Assembly (NCBI RefSeq): GCF_028463845.1
Contig: NZ_CP116805.1
Location: forward strand, 2,294,001-2,358,000
DNA: 64,000 nucleotides
Direction: 5' to 3'
DNA from: Gimibacter soli
GTDB lineage: Bacteria; Pseudomonadota; Alphaproteobacteria; Sphingomonadales; Kordiimonadaceae
Positions 52,587 to 61,333 of this stretch are shown here, one piece after another. The position numbers were made by a program, and so were the translations under genes. A model generated the notes under the pieces. It was not told the DNA's origin, searched no databases, and worked only from the letters and a program-made list of their open reading frames with translations. How positions within the stretch are numbered: position 1 is the stretch's first letter; each line of letters opens with the position of its first letter.

Positions 52587-52612
52587 GGGCAAGCCGGTAC
52601 GCCGGCTTGCCC
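52587..52612 (+). terminator. Hairpin with UACG loop after flagellin gene 4
   Basis: GGGCAAGCCGG and CCGGCTTGCCC form an 11-bp stem closed by TACG. Only CCTTCC follows, so termination may be partial, allowing read-through into flaG. Confidence 0.6.
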
Positions 52613-52677
52613 CCTTCCTGGAGATACGAGTAATGGTTAAACGGAGAGGAGATCGATTGAGCGGTTGGAGCTAAACG

Positions 52678-53106
52678 ATGACAACAATTGATAACATCGT
52701 TGGCGGTAACCTAGGTCAGACCCTGCGAACCGCCGACAAAAAGGCAGAAGGATCTGAGGGCATCGAACGATTCGCCCCGCCCAAAGGCTCGGGCGAGACG
52801 AACAGTGCAGTATCCCAGTTCATTCAGCGACAAGACGTGAAAGAGGCCAAAGGCGACGAAAAGGCCGAGAAGAAGGATCCCCTTCAGAAAGCCAGCGAAA
52901 CGCTTGAAAGCTTCATTCCGGATGCGGAGTTCATCCCGAACACCCGCCTTCGGATCGACCGTGACGACACAACCGGGCTGTTTGTCTACCAAAGCGTGGA
53001 CAATGATTCCGGTGAAGTGCGCCGGCAGTTTCCGGCAGAAGATATCCTGAAGTTCCTGTCCTACTACAGGGAGCTTGAGGGACTGGCTGTCGACGACGAA
53101 GCCTGA
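52678..53106 (+). CDS. flaG: FlaG-family flagellar protein
   Basis: A 142-residue protein with a disordered, charged N-terminal part (KKAEGSEGIERFAPPKGSGE to EAKGDEKAEKKDPLQK) and the compact FlaG domain at ~85-140 (NTRLRIDRDDTTGLFVYQSVDNDSGEVRRQFPAEDILKFLSYYREL). FlaG proteins influence filament length and are usually found beside flagellin and fliD. Here it closes the flagellin cluster. Its stop codon is embedded in a strongly structured 3' region. Confidence 0.88.
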   Translation: MTTIDNIVGGNLGQTLRTADKKAEGSEGIERFAPPKGSGETNSAVSQFIQRQDVKEAKGDEKAEKKDPLQKASETLESFIPDAEFIPNTRLRIDRDDTTGLFVYQSVDNDSGEVRRQFPAEDILKFLSYYRELEGLAVDDEA

Positions 53107-53149
53107 TTGCATTGCCGATTTTCGGCAGCCGAGTTTCGGCGATGCAATC
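53105..53149 (+). ncRNA. Compact three-way-junction RNA fold at the flaG 3' end
   Basis: GATTGCAT (53105-53112) pairs with ATGCAATC (53142-53149). Enclosed between them are two perfect hairpins with three-base loops, TGCCGA/TCGGCA (53113-53127) and GCCGA/TCGGC (53128-53140). Only one base is left unpaired at the junction. It overlaps the flaG stop. This is a structure read from sequence; whether it is a distinct RNA, a 3'-end stabiliser or a protein-binding site is unknown. Confidence 0.5.
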
Positions 53150-53177
53150 GAGCCATGATGTTCTGATTTTCCTGGCC

Positions 53178-53209
53178 ACCCGGACCTGATGGGGTGCTGC
53201 CGGGTTTTT
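53178..53209 (+). terminator. Terminator downstream of flaG
   Basis: ACCCGG (53178-53183) pairs with CCGGGT (53200-53205), followed by TTTT. The loop is long (16 bases). Confidence 0.65.
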
Positions 53210-53317
53210 GCGTTCTATGCCCCCTCACCTATTCATATTTGACGGCTTGAATTCGTGCTTTTGGCGGCCTACTCCTGTAAATAGGAAGGCACCCTAACGA
53301 TAGGACGGACAAGACGC

Positions 53318-54169
53318 ATGAAATTCACCGGCACCGATACCTATGTGGCGACGGACGATCTGAAGATCGCCGTCAATGCCGCAGCAACCCTGAAGCGCCC
53401 CCTCCTCATCAAGGGTGAGCCCGGAACAGGCAAAACGGTGCTGGCGGAGGAAGTTGCACGGTCTTTCAATACCGAGCTGATCGAGTGGCACATCAAATCA
53501 ACCACCAAGGCGCAGCAGGGCCTTTACGAATATGATGCTGTATCGCGCCTGCGCGACAGCCAGCTTGGCGACGAGCGCGTGAAGGATATCCGCAACTATA
53601 TCAAACGCGGCAAACTGTGGGAGGCCTTCACGGCGGAAGGGACCCCCGTTCTTCTCATCGACGAGATCGACAAGGCCGATATCGAGTTCCCGAATGACCT
53701 GCTCCTTGAGCTCGACCGTATGGAATTCCATGTCTATGAAACCGGCGAGACAGTGAAGGCGAAAGAGCGCCCCATTGTCATCATCACCTCGAACAACGAG
53801 AAGGAACTGCCGGACGCCTTCCTGCGCCGCTGTTTCTTCCATTATATCAAGTTCCCCGAGCGCGAGACGATGCTTGATATCGTCGCGGTCCATTATCCGA
53901 ATATCCAGAAGGATCTGGTGCGCGAGGCGCTGAACATCTTCTATGACATGCGCGAAGTGCCGGGCCTGAAGAAAAAGCCCTCCACGAGCGAGCTTCTGGA
54001 CTGGCTGAAGCTCCTGATGGCGGAAGAGCTGCCGCTTGAAGTGCTGCAATCCCGTGACCCGAGCAAGCTGGTGCCGCCACTGCACGGCGCCCTTCTGAAG
54101 AACGAGCAGGACGTACATCTTTTCGAACGTCTGGCCTTCATGAACCGCAGGCAGCAGCAGAAAGGCTGA
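53318..54169 (+). CDS. MoxR-family AAA+ ATPase
   Basis: A 283-residue AAA+ ATPase with Walker A GEPGTGKT at 33-40, Walker B VLLIDEIDK at 111-119, sensor 1 IVIITSNNEKELPDAFLRRC with the arginine finger region, and a C-terminal lid. MoxR ATPases remodel or activate partner proteins, often for metal-cofactor insertion, together with a VWA protein. The next gene, 9 bases on, is that VWA partner. The client is unknown; no metalloenzyme genes are adjacent. Confidence 0.9.
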   Translation: MKFTGTDTYVATDDLKIAVNAAATLKRPLLIKGEPGTGKTVLAEEVARSFNTELIEWHIKSTTKAQQGLYEYDAVSRLRDSQLGDERVKDIRNYIKRGKLWEAFTAEGTPVLLIDEIDKADIEFPNDLLLELDRMEFHVYETGETVKAKERPIVIITSNNEKELPDAFLRRCFFHYIKFPERETMLDIVAVHYPNIQKDLVREALNIFYDMREVPGLKKKPSTSELLDWLKLLMAEELPLEVLQSRDPSKLVPPLHGALLKNEQDVHLFERLAFMNRRQQQKG

Positions 54170-54178
54170 CGAACGCCG

Positions 54179-55354
54179 ATGTTCATCGATTTCTTCTATG
54201 CGCTGAGGGACGCCCGCCTGCCGGTCAGCATCAAGGAATATCTGACCCTCCTTGAAGCCCTGAAAGCCGGCTGCGCGAGCTACAAGGTGGATGATTTCTA
54301 CTATCTCTCGCGCGCTGCCTTCATCAAGGACGAGAAGAATCTCGACAAGTTTGACCGCGTTTTTGCCAAGGTCTTTGAAGGCATCGAATTCATCGCCGAC
54401 GACCCGTCTGCCGAAATCCCTGAGGAATGGCTCCGCAAGATGGCGGAGCTGTATCTGACGCCCGAGGAAATGGCCGAAATCGAAGCCCTTGGCGACTGGG
54501 ACGAGATCATGGAAACCCTCAAGAAGCGACTTGAGGAACAGAAGGAACGCCACGAAGGCGGCAACAAATGGATCGGCACCGGCGGTAAAAGCCCCTTTGG
54601 CGCCTATGGCTATAATCCGGCAGGCGTTCGCATCGGCCAGAAGGAAGGCCGCCACGGCCGCGCCATCAAGGTGTGGGATAAGCGCGAGTACCGCAATCTC
54701 GACGACAGTGTCGAGCTTGGCACCCGCAACATCAAGGTGGCCCTAAGGAAGCTGCGCCAGTTTGCCCGCACGGGCGAGCCCGAAGTGCTGGATATAGACG
54801 ACACGATCCGCGCCACCGCCCACAAGGGCTATCTGGACCTGAAGATGATCCCCGAGCGGCACAATGCTGTGAAGGTCCTGATCTTCTTCGATATCGGCGG
54901 TTCGATGGACAGTCATATCCGGGTCTGCGAGGAGCTATTCTCGGCCGCACGCACCGAATTCAAGCATCTTGAATTCTTCTATTTCCACAACTGCCTTTAT
55001 GAACGCGTGTGGAAGGACAACCGCCGCCGCCATAATGAATATCTCTCGACCATGGATGTGCTGCACACCTACCCGCACGATTACAAGGTGATCTTTGTGG
55101 GCGACGCATCGATGAGCCCCTACGAAATTCTCTATCCCGGTGGCTCTGTGGAGCACTGGAATGAGGAATCGGGCGAGGTATGGATGCGGCGGGTTATGGA
55201 TGTTTATTCCAAGGCCATCTGGCTCAACCCCATCCCGGAAACCCACTGGGGTTACAGCCAGTCGACCGAGATCATGAAAAACCTGATGGAAGGCCGCATG
55301 TTCCCCCTCACCATCGCCGGCATCGATGGCGCCATCAAGGAACTGAAGCGCTAG
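54179..55354 (+). CDS. VWA-domain protein (CoxE-like), MoxR partner
   Basis: A 391-residue protein. The N-terminal half is helical (MFIDFFYALRDARLPVSIKEYLTLLEALKAG), with an acidic middle (LTPEEMAEIEALGDWDEIMETLKKRL). The C-terminal half is a von Willebrand A domain whose MIDAS motif is FFDIGGSMDSH (DxGxS), followed by VIFVGDASMSPYEI. Such proteins act with MoxR ATPases as metal-dependent adaptors. It converges on the glycosyltransferase gene with only 3 bases between the stops. Confidence 0.88.
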   Translation: MFIDFFYALRDARLPVSIKEYLTLLEALKAGCASYKVDDFYYLSRAAFIKDEKNLDKFDRVFAKVFEGIEFIADDPSAEIPEEWLRKMAELYLTPEEMAEIEALGDWDEIMETLKKRLEEQKERHEGGNKWIGTGGKSPFGAYGYNPAGVRIGQKEGRHGRAIKVWDKREYRNLDDSVELGTRNIKVALRKLRQFARTGEPEVLDIDDTIRATAHKGYLDLKMIPERHNAVKVLIFFDIGGSMDSHIRVCEELFSAARTEFKHLEFFYFHNCLYERVWKDNRRRHNEYLSTMDVLHTYPHDYKVIFVGDASMSPYEILYPGGSVEHWNEESGEVWMRRVMDVYSKAIWLNPIPETHWGYSQSTEIMKNLMEGRMFPLTIAGIDGAIKELKR

Positions 55355-55357
55355 GCC

Positions 55358-56542
55358 TCAGGCCCCAACCTTGATCCCTTCAGCAATCTTCAGGATTTCT
55401 TGCAGACGGTTCTTCCAGCTGTTTTCAGCCTCCGTCTTCGTGCGCCCGGCTGCGGCAATAGCATGCATCTTTTCAGGACTTGTCAGCAGTTCTTCGGCCT
55501 TCACAGCCACTGTATTTGTCGACACCCATTCAAAGAGCGCGATATCGCTGCCGTCGGTGAAGTGGGTCTGATACCAGCTGGACACATCCGAAAGCACAGC
55601 AGCACCCGCCATCTGGGCCGCAAAAACGCGCTCGTGGGCGCCAGCCACGAAATTCGTGTTGGTGTTCAGCACGATGCGGGTGCGTTTCAGATTTTCAAGG
55701 GTTTCCTCGAACGTCCCCTCCCCGCCATAGGTGAAGCTTTTGAAACGATAGAGATGCTTTTCCCACCCCTTGCCATAAAGATGCACCGGCGCCCCGGCCT
55801 TGGCGAGCGCGATCAGCGCGTCCCAGCGACGTGTCGAGTGGATCTGGGCCGACAGATGGAAGGAAAGCGTCAGCAGCGACTTGTATACCTGAGGATCGAC
55901 GCCGCCATAGATCGAGATCATCGCAGCTTCGAGGGCACCTTCGACAGGCATCATATTGTGCGCCATCGCGATATCGAAGGTGGCGTCCAGAAGCCTGCCT
56001 ACCGGCGTGCCGTTATGCTGCGCCCAGCGCTTTCCCTTATGGTCGTGCCAGGTGCCGGTGAACAGCATCGGAATGTCGCGGCGGTCCATGAATTCATCAA
56101 CCGTCGCATCAACCGGCGGCGGGGCCTTCACATTGCCGCCCGGCGGCACGAGCGCCAGTGCGCCTGCCTTGCCCGGCATCATGGTCTCGACCCATTTGAT
56201 ATGGCTGCCATCAAGGAAAGTCAGAATCTGATCCTTGGTGGCGGCTGCAACGCGGGGCTGCTGCGCAGCCGGATGATCCACAAACATCACACAGTGCGGG
56301 CAACCCGCCACTTCTGCCATCGATTTGCCCTCAAATCGCAAATCACCGCCGATATTCTGGGTCAGGATCAGGGCGTTGTCGCCGCCGAACATGCCCCAGA
56401 AACCTGTCTTCACGCCCTCGTCCGTCAGATCCAGCACGACCGGCTTGTAACCCAGCGCCACTGCTGCTTCCGCTGCCTGATCGATATGGAGCCGCAGCGA
56501 TCCATATTGCGACTGGCCTTTGAGGAAGATGATCTGTTTCAT
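55358..56542 (-). CDS. Glycosyltransferase family 1-like protein (CgeB type)
   Basis: A 394-residue GT-B-like protein. The C-terminal nucleotide-sugar site reads VLNTNTNFVAGAHERVFAAQMAGAAVLSDVSSWYQTHFTDGSDIALFEWV, the pattern of CgeB-like glycosyltransferases; the N-terminal half begins MKQIIFLKGQSQYGSLRLHIDQAAEAAVALGY. It is the last of three same-strand genes with 4-8 base gaps, together with two nucleotidyltransferase genes, so it probably uses the sugar they activate. The acceptor is unknown. Confidence 0.75.
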   Translation of the reverse strand: MKQIIFLKGQSQYGSLRLHIDQAAEAAVALGYKPVVLDLTDEGVKTGFWGMFGGDNALILTQNIGGDLRFEGKSMAEVAGCPHCVMFVDHPAAQQPRVAAATKDQILTFLDGSHIKWVETMMPGKAGALALVPPGGNVKAPPPVDATVDEFMDRRDIPMLFTGTWHDHKGKRWAQHNGTPVGRLLDATFDIAMAHNMMPVEGALEAAMISIYGGVDPQVYKSLLTLSFHLSAQIHSTRRWDALIALAKAGAPVHLYGKGWEKHLYRFKSFTYGGEGTFEETLENLKRTRIVLNTNTNFVAGAHERVFAAQMAGAAVLSDVSSWYQTHFTDGSDIALFEWVSTNTVAVKAEELLTSPEKMHAIAAAGRTKTEAENSWKNRLQEILKIAEGIKVGA

Positions 56543-56546
56543 GGGC

Positions 56547-57305
56547 TTAGGGCTTTCCTTTGAACTGCAGGTCTTGGATAGCGGCGGGCGCTTCCCGGCC
56601 TGCTTCGAAGCTCACGTCGGCGGGCACGCCAAGGCACCGTACGGCATCAAACGGCAGGTCATCAATGAAGACCTCATGACCTTGCTCGATCAGCCAGTTA
56701 TAGACCGGCGCCACATAGGTTTCGCCCTTCTCTGTCGCGCCGCCGCCATAGGTGCCGACAACTGCAGCTTCAAACAGCCGGAATGACGCAAAATGATAAA
56801 GGCCGATCGTCGCGTGATCGGAGATGCGGGTTTTCTCCCGTACTTCCAGCGCTTTGCCGTCGGCATCCGCTTTCACGAAGCTCCAGCTTTCGCCGGCCGC
56901 CGGGAAGCAGGGTATCCAGCCCTGCCCGCGCACTCTTGCCGGGTCAAGTGCTGCGGGCTCGGTGAAGGTGTCGATATTGTAGATCAGGATCGGCAGGTCG
57001 GCCTTGAGATGCGGACCTGCGAGAAGCGCGCTGTCTGCCTGCCCTTTCGTCGGCGCGTCCAGTTCGACAAGGACGGGGTCTGGTACACCAAGTGCTTTGG
57101 CGCGTGCCAGTATCCAGTCACCCGCCTCATCCGCCCGCCGCACGATGAAGACCGTACGGCTCACCTGCGGATAAAAGCGTGACAAGGATACAAGCGACCA
57201 GTCGAAAAGCGGCACACCGTGCACCGGGATACGATATTTGGGCAGGTCATAGCCCGCGTCGCGGAAGCGGCTGCCGAACCCGGCCATTGTGATGATGATC
57301 TGCAT
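56547..57305 (-). CDS. Sugar nucleotidyltransferase
   Basis: A 252-residue NTP_transferase-fold protein with intact active-site motifs: IIITMAGFGSRFRDAGYDLPKYRIPVHGVPLFDWSL (GxGSRF loop and PKY lysine), ILIYNIDTFTEP as the metal-binding region, and ISDHATIGLYHF. It should join a sugar 1-phosphate or similar phosphate ester to a nucleotide. The ATG at 57305 lies inside a longer open frame and is 8 bases after the upstream fusion gene. The substrate is unknown. Confidence 0.82.
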   Translation of the reverse strand: MQIIITMAGFGSRFRDAGYDLPKYRIPVHGVPLFDWSLVSLSRFYPQVSRTVFIVRRADEAGDWILARAKALGVPDPVLVELDAPTKGQADSALLAGPHLKADLPILIYNIDTFTEPAALDPARVRGQGWIPCFPAAGESWSFVKADADGKALEVREKTRISDHATIGLYHFASFRLFEAAVVGTYGGGATEKGETYVAPVYNWLIEQGHEVFIDDLPFDAVRCLGVPADVSFEAGREAPAAIQDLQFKGKP

Positions 57306-57313
57306 GCGTACCC

Positions 57314-58972
57314 TTAGCTGAAATATGGACCAGCCAGAAGCAATCCCCGCGCCAGCAGCGCCTTCTGGGCTTCCGGCCTGTCCCCATGCAGCGGCAGCAT
57401 GGAGAGGAACAGAAGCGCCTCGATGAGCCGCACCTGCCGCATATAATCGTCTGGGAACCGCGCCAGCCAACCCGTGAAGAGGTCTTTCACCACCTTCTGG
57501 CTGCGGCTGATAGCCGGGGTGAAGGTCACTTGGTCACCGTCCATCTCAAAGCGATAAAGCCCGGCGATGATATGGTCATAGTCGCCTTCGATACTGTGAC
57601 AAAGCTTGGCGAGATCGTAGCGCGGGTCCCCGGTCAACGATTGCCGCCCGAAACTGCCGCGCGGGTCGATCAGACGGACAATTCCATGGCGCGGGTCAAA
57701 AAGGATGTTCGACAGGCAGAAGTCACCGTGGATGATCGAGAAATAGGCGGCAATCAGCAGGTCGTTCGCTTCGGCAACGGCAGCCAGTTCCCGCCGCACG
57801 CGCGCGAGGCCCGGGCACACAATGCCATTGATCGTAACCCGCTCCCCTGCCATCGCGCCGAAACGGGAGAGATCACCAAGCCCGTCCAGCCGTTCGAGCG
57901 TTTTGCCAAGATACATCTCGGTCAGGTCCGCCGCCATCTCGGCGTCGCTCAGGTCCGGGCGGCGCTTGCCCATCAGCACCAGCGTTTTATCAAGCGCATG
58001 GATCACCCGCTGCCAGAAGGCGGGGGCCACATCACCGAACAGGTAAAGATCATTCAGCGCCGGGTAGCTGTAATATTCCATCGCGACACTCGGTCGCTCT
58101 GCCCCCATATCGGCATCGAAAATCCGGGGCGCCAAAAACTGCAAGTCTGCAGGCAGGTCACGATACCAGGCAATTTCCCGGCGGAATTTATCGGCGTTCG
58201 CGCTTGATTTCACAAGGATGCCGCGGGTTTCATCCAGCGCCACATCGTTGAATTCCCGCGCCCCGAACCCCAGCCGTCGCCGGGTGGCATAATAGGTATC
58301 CAGATGCCCGAAATCGTACCAGTCCTTAGGCTGCACAAGGGCGCGGGAGGCTGCGGGTTGCGCGTTGAACCATGCGATGAAGGCCCGGTAGAAAGGATCA
58401 AGCGCCTGTCCGGCAGGCAGCCGCAACTCATCCGCCAGATGCCGGAAAAAGCCATGCACGTCGCCGATCCGGAAGACCCCGCAAAAGGCCAGCGCATCGC
58501 CGTGCCATGCGCTGTCCTCGAACTTCTCCGTCACTTTCACAATACGGCCGTCAGCGTCCGAGGCGAGCTGGGTCCAGCGGAAGGGGTCGGCCACCCGGTC
58601 AACGAAGCACAGGTTCGGCGCATCGGGGTTATCGGTCAGGAGCGTGTCGGAGAAGGCGACAATCATGTCGCTCACATCGTCCGGCACCTGCTCCATCAAC
58701 ACCGCGATGGTTTCACCAAGGCTTGCCGTTTCTCCGACATCGATCAGATCAACGCCATCGTATCCCATCAGGTCAGCGTAAGCGCGGATGCGGTCGCCGC
58801 CTTCGTGGATACCGACAAGGATACGGTAGCCACGGTCCAGATACAGGCGCGCGATATAGTCAAAGGCCGGGCGTCCGCCCACGGGCAGCATGGCAGCCGG
58901 CATCGAGCCGAACTCGACCTGCAACTCCAGTGGCGCAAGCTTTGCAGCTGGGATCAGCGCCACTTTTGTCAC
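57314..58972 (-). CDS. Fusion of degenerate nucleotidyltransferase and aminoglycoside-phosphotransferase-like kinase
   Basis: A 552-residue two-domain protein. Residues 1-~240 have the NTP_transferase fold, but the signature loop is altered: ALIPAAKLAPLELQ replaces GxGTR, and MPAAMLPVGGRPAFDYI lacks the usual Lys of PKPML. Residues ~260-552 are an APH/choline-kinase-like domain with IIHGDFCLSNILFD (catalytic Asp417) and VRLIDPRGSFG as the metal site. The kinase probably phosphorylates a sugar or small alcohol that the next gene then activates. It uses a GTG start with GGAG nine bases upstream. Confidence 0.75.
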   Translation of the reverse strand: MTKVALIPAAKLAPLELQVEFGSMPAAMLPVGGRPAFDYIARLYLDRGYRILVGIHEGGDRIRAYADLMGYDGVDLIDVGETASLGETIAVLMEQVPDDVSDMIVAFSDTLLTDNPDAPNLCFVDRVADPFRWTQLASDADGRIVKVTEKFEDSAWHGDALAFCGVFRIGDVHGFFRHLADELRLPAGQALDPFYRAFIAWFNAQPAASRALVQPKDWYDFGHLDTYYATRRRLGFGAREFNDVALDETRGILVKSSANADKFRREIAWYRDLPADLQFLAPRIFDADMGAERPSVAMEYYSYPALNDLYLFGDVAPAFWQRVIHALDKTLVLMGKRRPDLSDAEMAADLTEMYLGKTLERLDGLGDLSRFGAMAGERVTINGIVCPGLARVRRELAAVAEANDLLIAAYFSIIHGDFCLSNILFDPRHGIVRLIDPRGSFGRQSLTGDPRYDLAKLCHSIEGDYDHIIAGLYRFEMDGDQVTFTPAISRSQKVVKDLFTGWLARFPDDYMRQVRLIEALLFLSMLPLHGDRPEAQKALLARGLLLAGPYFS

Positions 58973-59078
58973 GCTTTGTTGCTCCGCTTTGCCTGAAAGA
59001 TCATGGACTTGCCCCTATGGTCACCTGCCCTTGCCAGCTTAGCGTCCGTGTCCGCCAGCGCCAAGGAGGAAAAGCAAA

Positions 59079-59103
59079 AAAGGGCCGCATGAAGCGGCCC
59101 TTT
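59079..59103 (-). terminator. Terminator of the TonB-C-like gene
   Basis: AAAGGGCCGC and GCGGCCCTTT form a 10-bp stem with a five-base loop; on the minus strand it is followed by TTTGC after the T-rich stem end. It is 22 bases past the minus-strand stop. Confidence 0.85.
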
Positions 59104-59124
59104 GGCATCAGGCGTTTCGCAGGA

Positions 59125-59619
59125 TCAGCGACCGACGGCTGTATCCAATATCTGGATGCTGGCCCGCGCACCGGCGGGTGCGGCATCCGCCAGTTCTTCC
59201 CCGGTCACGATGCCCTGACGTTCACGCATCCGGAGTTCCCCGTAGGACGAAACAAGGGCGTATTCCAGCTTCAGCGCAAAGCTCATCTCGTCGCCGGCAT
59301 AGCTTGCCGGAATCGCCGGGAAATCAGCCCGTTTAGCCACGCGCTTTGCCGCCGCATTGAATACCGATTGACGCGACTTCTTGATGAAGTCGGTGTCGAC
59401 CACCTCGCCGTCGCGGTTGATCGTCACCCGCAGGACCGTTGCACCGCTCAGGTTGTCGCGGATCGCGCGGGCTGGATACACCATCACGTCATCTACCGCA
59501 TCGGCGGCACCACCTACCCAACCCTTGAGGACTGACTTGTCGTCCGCCATCGCACTCGCACCGAAGGCTCCGGACACGAGCGCTGCTGCGAGCGCCCCTT
59601 TGATGATCAGTTTATTCAT
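59125..59619 (-). CDS. Secreted TonB C-terminal-domain-like protein
   Basis: A 164-residue exported protein. The signal peptide is MNKLIIKGALAAALVSGAFGASAMA. The mature part has the TonB-C pattern ATVLRVTINRDGEVVDTDFIKKSRQSVFNAAAKRVAKRADFPAIP, but no N-terminal membrane anchor or proline-rich spacer, so it is not a normal energy transducer. AGGAG precedes the ATG. It stands alone with its own terminator. The function is unknown; a periplasmic binding role is possible. Confidence 0.75.
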   Translation of the reverse strand: MNKLIIKGALAAALVSGAFGASAMADDKSVLKGWVGGAADAVDDVMVYPARAIRDNLSGATVLRVTINRDGEVVDTDFIKKSRQSVFNAAAKRVAKRADFPAIPASYAGDEMSFALKLEYALVSSYGELRMRERQGIVTGEELADAAPAGARASIQILDTAVGR

Positions 59620-59796
59620 ATCGTTTCTCCTCGCTTCTTGATGCCGCCACTGCCGGGCGGTAGGGTCACGCTATCAAGGGAGGGCCGCCTCCGACCATCG
59701 CAGGCGACGAACCGTTCATCGCCTGCGACTTGTCGCTAAACCTTCAATCGAAGGATTTATGCTCGGCGCCTGAATTTGTGGCAAAGGGAGAACAGA
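59620..59796. promoter_or_regulatory. Divergent region with inverted repeat upstream of phoA
   Basis: A perfect 10-bp inverted repeat, TCGCAGGCGA (59698-59707) and TCGCCTGCGA (59719-59728), sits about 70 bases before phoA with an 11-base spacer. It could be an operator or a leader hairpin. No convincing Pho box was seen by eye. Confidence 0.45.
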
Positions 59797-61260
59797 ATGC
59801 CGAAATCGAGAAACTGGCTGGCCGGAGTTGCACTCCTGGCCGTAAGTACCGCTGTTGCAGCGACTGACTCGCCCAAAGGCGACGGCACTGCTGACGAGTG
59901 GTACAAGGCGGGCGCCGACGCGATTGCAGAACGTGCTGCAGCCCCGATCAACAAGGGCCGCGCCAAGAATGTGATCCTCTTTGTCGGTGACGGCATGGGC
60001 ATTTCGACCATCACCGCTGGCCGTATCCTTGAAGGCCAGATGCGCGGTGACCCGGGCGAAGAAAACAAGCTGAGCTTCGAAAAGTTCCCCTATACCGCCC
60101 TCGTAAAGACTTACAACGTGGATGCGCAGGTCCCGGATTCTGCCGGCACGGCCTCGGCCCTCAATACCGGGATCAAGACCCGCATCGGCGCGATCAACAC
60201 GCTGCCAGGTCAGGAAATCGGCGTCTGCAAGGGCTCGCTTGAAGGCGCCCCCAAAACGCTCGCCATGTATGCCGAAGAAGCCGGGCTTTCAACAGGTATT
60301 GTAACAACGACGCGTCTCAGCCACGCCACGCCGGCGGCGGTCTATGCCCACGCAGCAGAACGCGACTGGGAAGCAGACGCTAACCTGCCCGATGAAGCCA
60401 AGGCCAACGGCTGCCCGGATATCGCGGTCCAGATGGTTGGCTCGCTTGGTGGGAACGGCCTTGAAGTTGCCCTTGGTGGCGGGCGCCGCAACTATGTGCC
60501 CGAGGCCAAAGGTGGCCGCCGGCTGGACGGCCGCGACCTCACCGAAGAATGGGTGAAGGATCGTGCCGACGCGCGCTTTGTAACAAGCCTTGAGGAGCTG
60601 AAATCCGTCGACCCGGCGAAAACCAAGCATCTTCTTGGCTTCTTCAACGATAGCGACATGAATTTCGAGGCCGACCGGACGACGGAACCGAGCCTTGCTG
60701 ACATGACGGAAGCCGCCATCCGCCAGCTTTCCACCAACAAGAAGGGCTATTACCTGATGGTGGAAGGTGCCCGGATCGACCATGCCCACCATGGCGGCAA
60801 TGCTTACCGTGCGCTCCATGACGTGGTCGCCCTGTCGGCTGCGGTGAAGCGCGCCAGCGAGCTTGTGGACCTCAAGGACACGCTGATCCTTGTGACAGCC
60901 GACCACAGCCACGTCTTCACCATTGCGGGCTATCCCTCGCGCGGCAACCCGATCTTCGGTCTTTCCGAATTCCACGGCGAGCCGGATCTTGACGAGGAAG
61001 GCCGCCCCTATACCACGCTTGGCTATTATACCGGCCCGGGTGCGGTACAAGGCGACCGCCCGACGCTGACCCCGGAAGAAGTGCTTAACCCGAACTTCCG
61101 CCAACAGGCTCTAGTGCATACCAGAAGCGAAACGCACGGCGGTGAAGATGTCGCCCTGTTCGCAGCTGGCCCGCGCTCCTACCTCGCCAGCGGCTCGCTT
61201 GAGCAAAATGCCGTCTTCCACCTGATGCGGTATGCGCTGGACCTGAAAGCCAAGCGCTGA
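59797..61260 (+). CDS. phoA: Alkaline phosphatase PhoA
   Basis: A periplasmic phosphomonoesterase of 487 residues. The signal peptide is MPKSRNWLAGVALLAVSTAVAA. Active-site features are metal Asp in LFVGDGMGIS, nucleophile Ser115 in VPDSAGTASALNTG, VEGARIDHAHHGGN, VTADHSH and ETHGGEDVALFA. The ATG at 59797 follows AAAGGGAG (59783-59790). phoB at the other end of the window would be its expected regulator, though the two are not linked. A terminator follows. Confidence 0.95.
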   Translation: MPKSRNWLAGVALLAVSTAVAATDSPKGDGTADEWYKAGADAIAERAAAPINKGRAKNVILFVGDGMGISTITAGRILEGQMRGDPGEENKLSFEKFPYTALVKTYNVDAQVPDSAGTASALNTGIKTRIGAINTLPGQEIGVCKGSLEGAPKTLAMYAEEAGLSTGIVTTTRLSHATPAAVYAHAAERDWEADANLPDEAKANGCPDIAVQMVGSLGGNGLEVALGGGRRNYVPEAKGGRRLDGRDLTEEWVKDRADARFVTSLEELKSVDPAKTKHLLGFFNDSDMNFEADRTTEPSLADMTEAAIRQLSTNKKGYYLMVEGARIDHAHHGGNAYRALHDVVALSAAVKRASELVDLKDTLILVTADHSHVFTIAGYPSRGNPIFGLSEFHGEPDLDEEGRPYTTLGYYTGPGAVQGDRPTLTPEEVLNPNFRQQALVHTRSETHGGEDVALFAAGPRSYLASGSLEQNAVFHLMRYALDLKAKR

Positions 61261-61278
61261 CCCCCGGACAGAAACACA

Positions 61279-61316
61279 AAGCCCCCGCCAAGCGATCCTG
61301 GCGGGGGCTTTCGTTT
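61279..61316. terminator. Bidirectional terminator between phoA and the Hpt gene
   Basis: AAGCCCCCGCCA and TGGCGGGGGCTT form a 12-bp stem around eight bases, with T-rich sequence following on either strand, between convergent genes. Confidence 0.9.
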
Positions 61317-61333
61317 GTGCGGATCACCGCACC

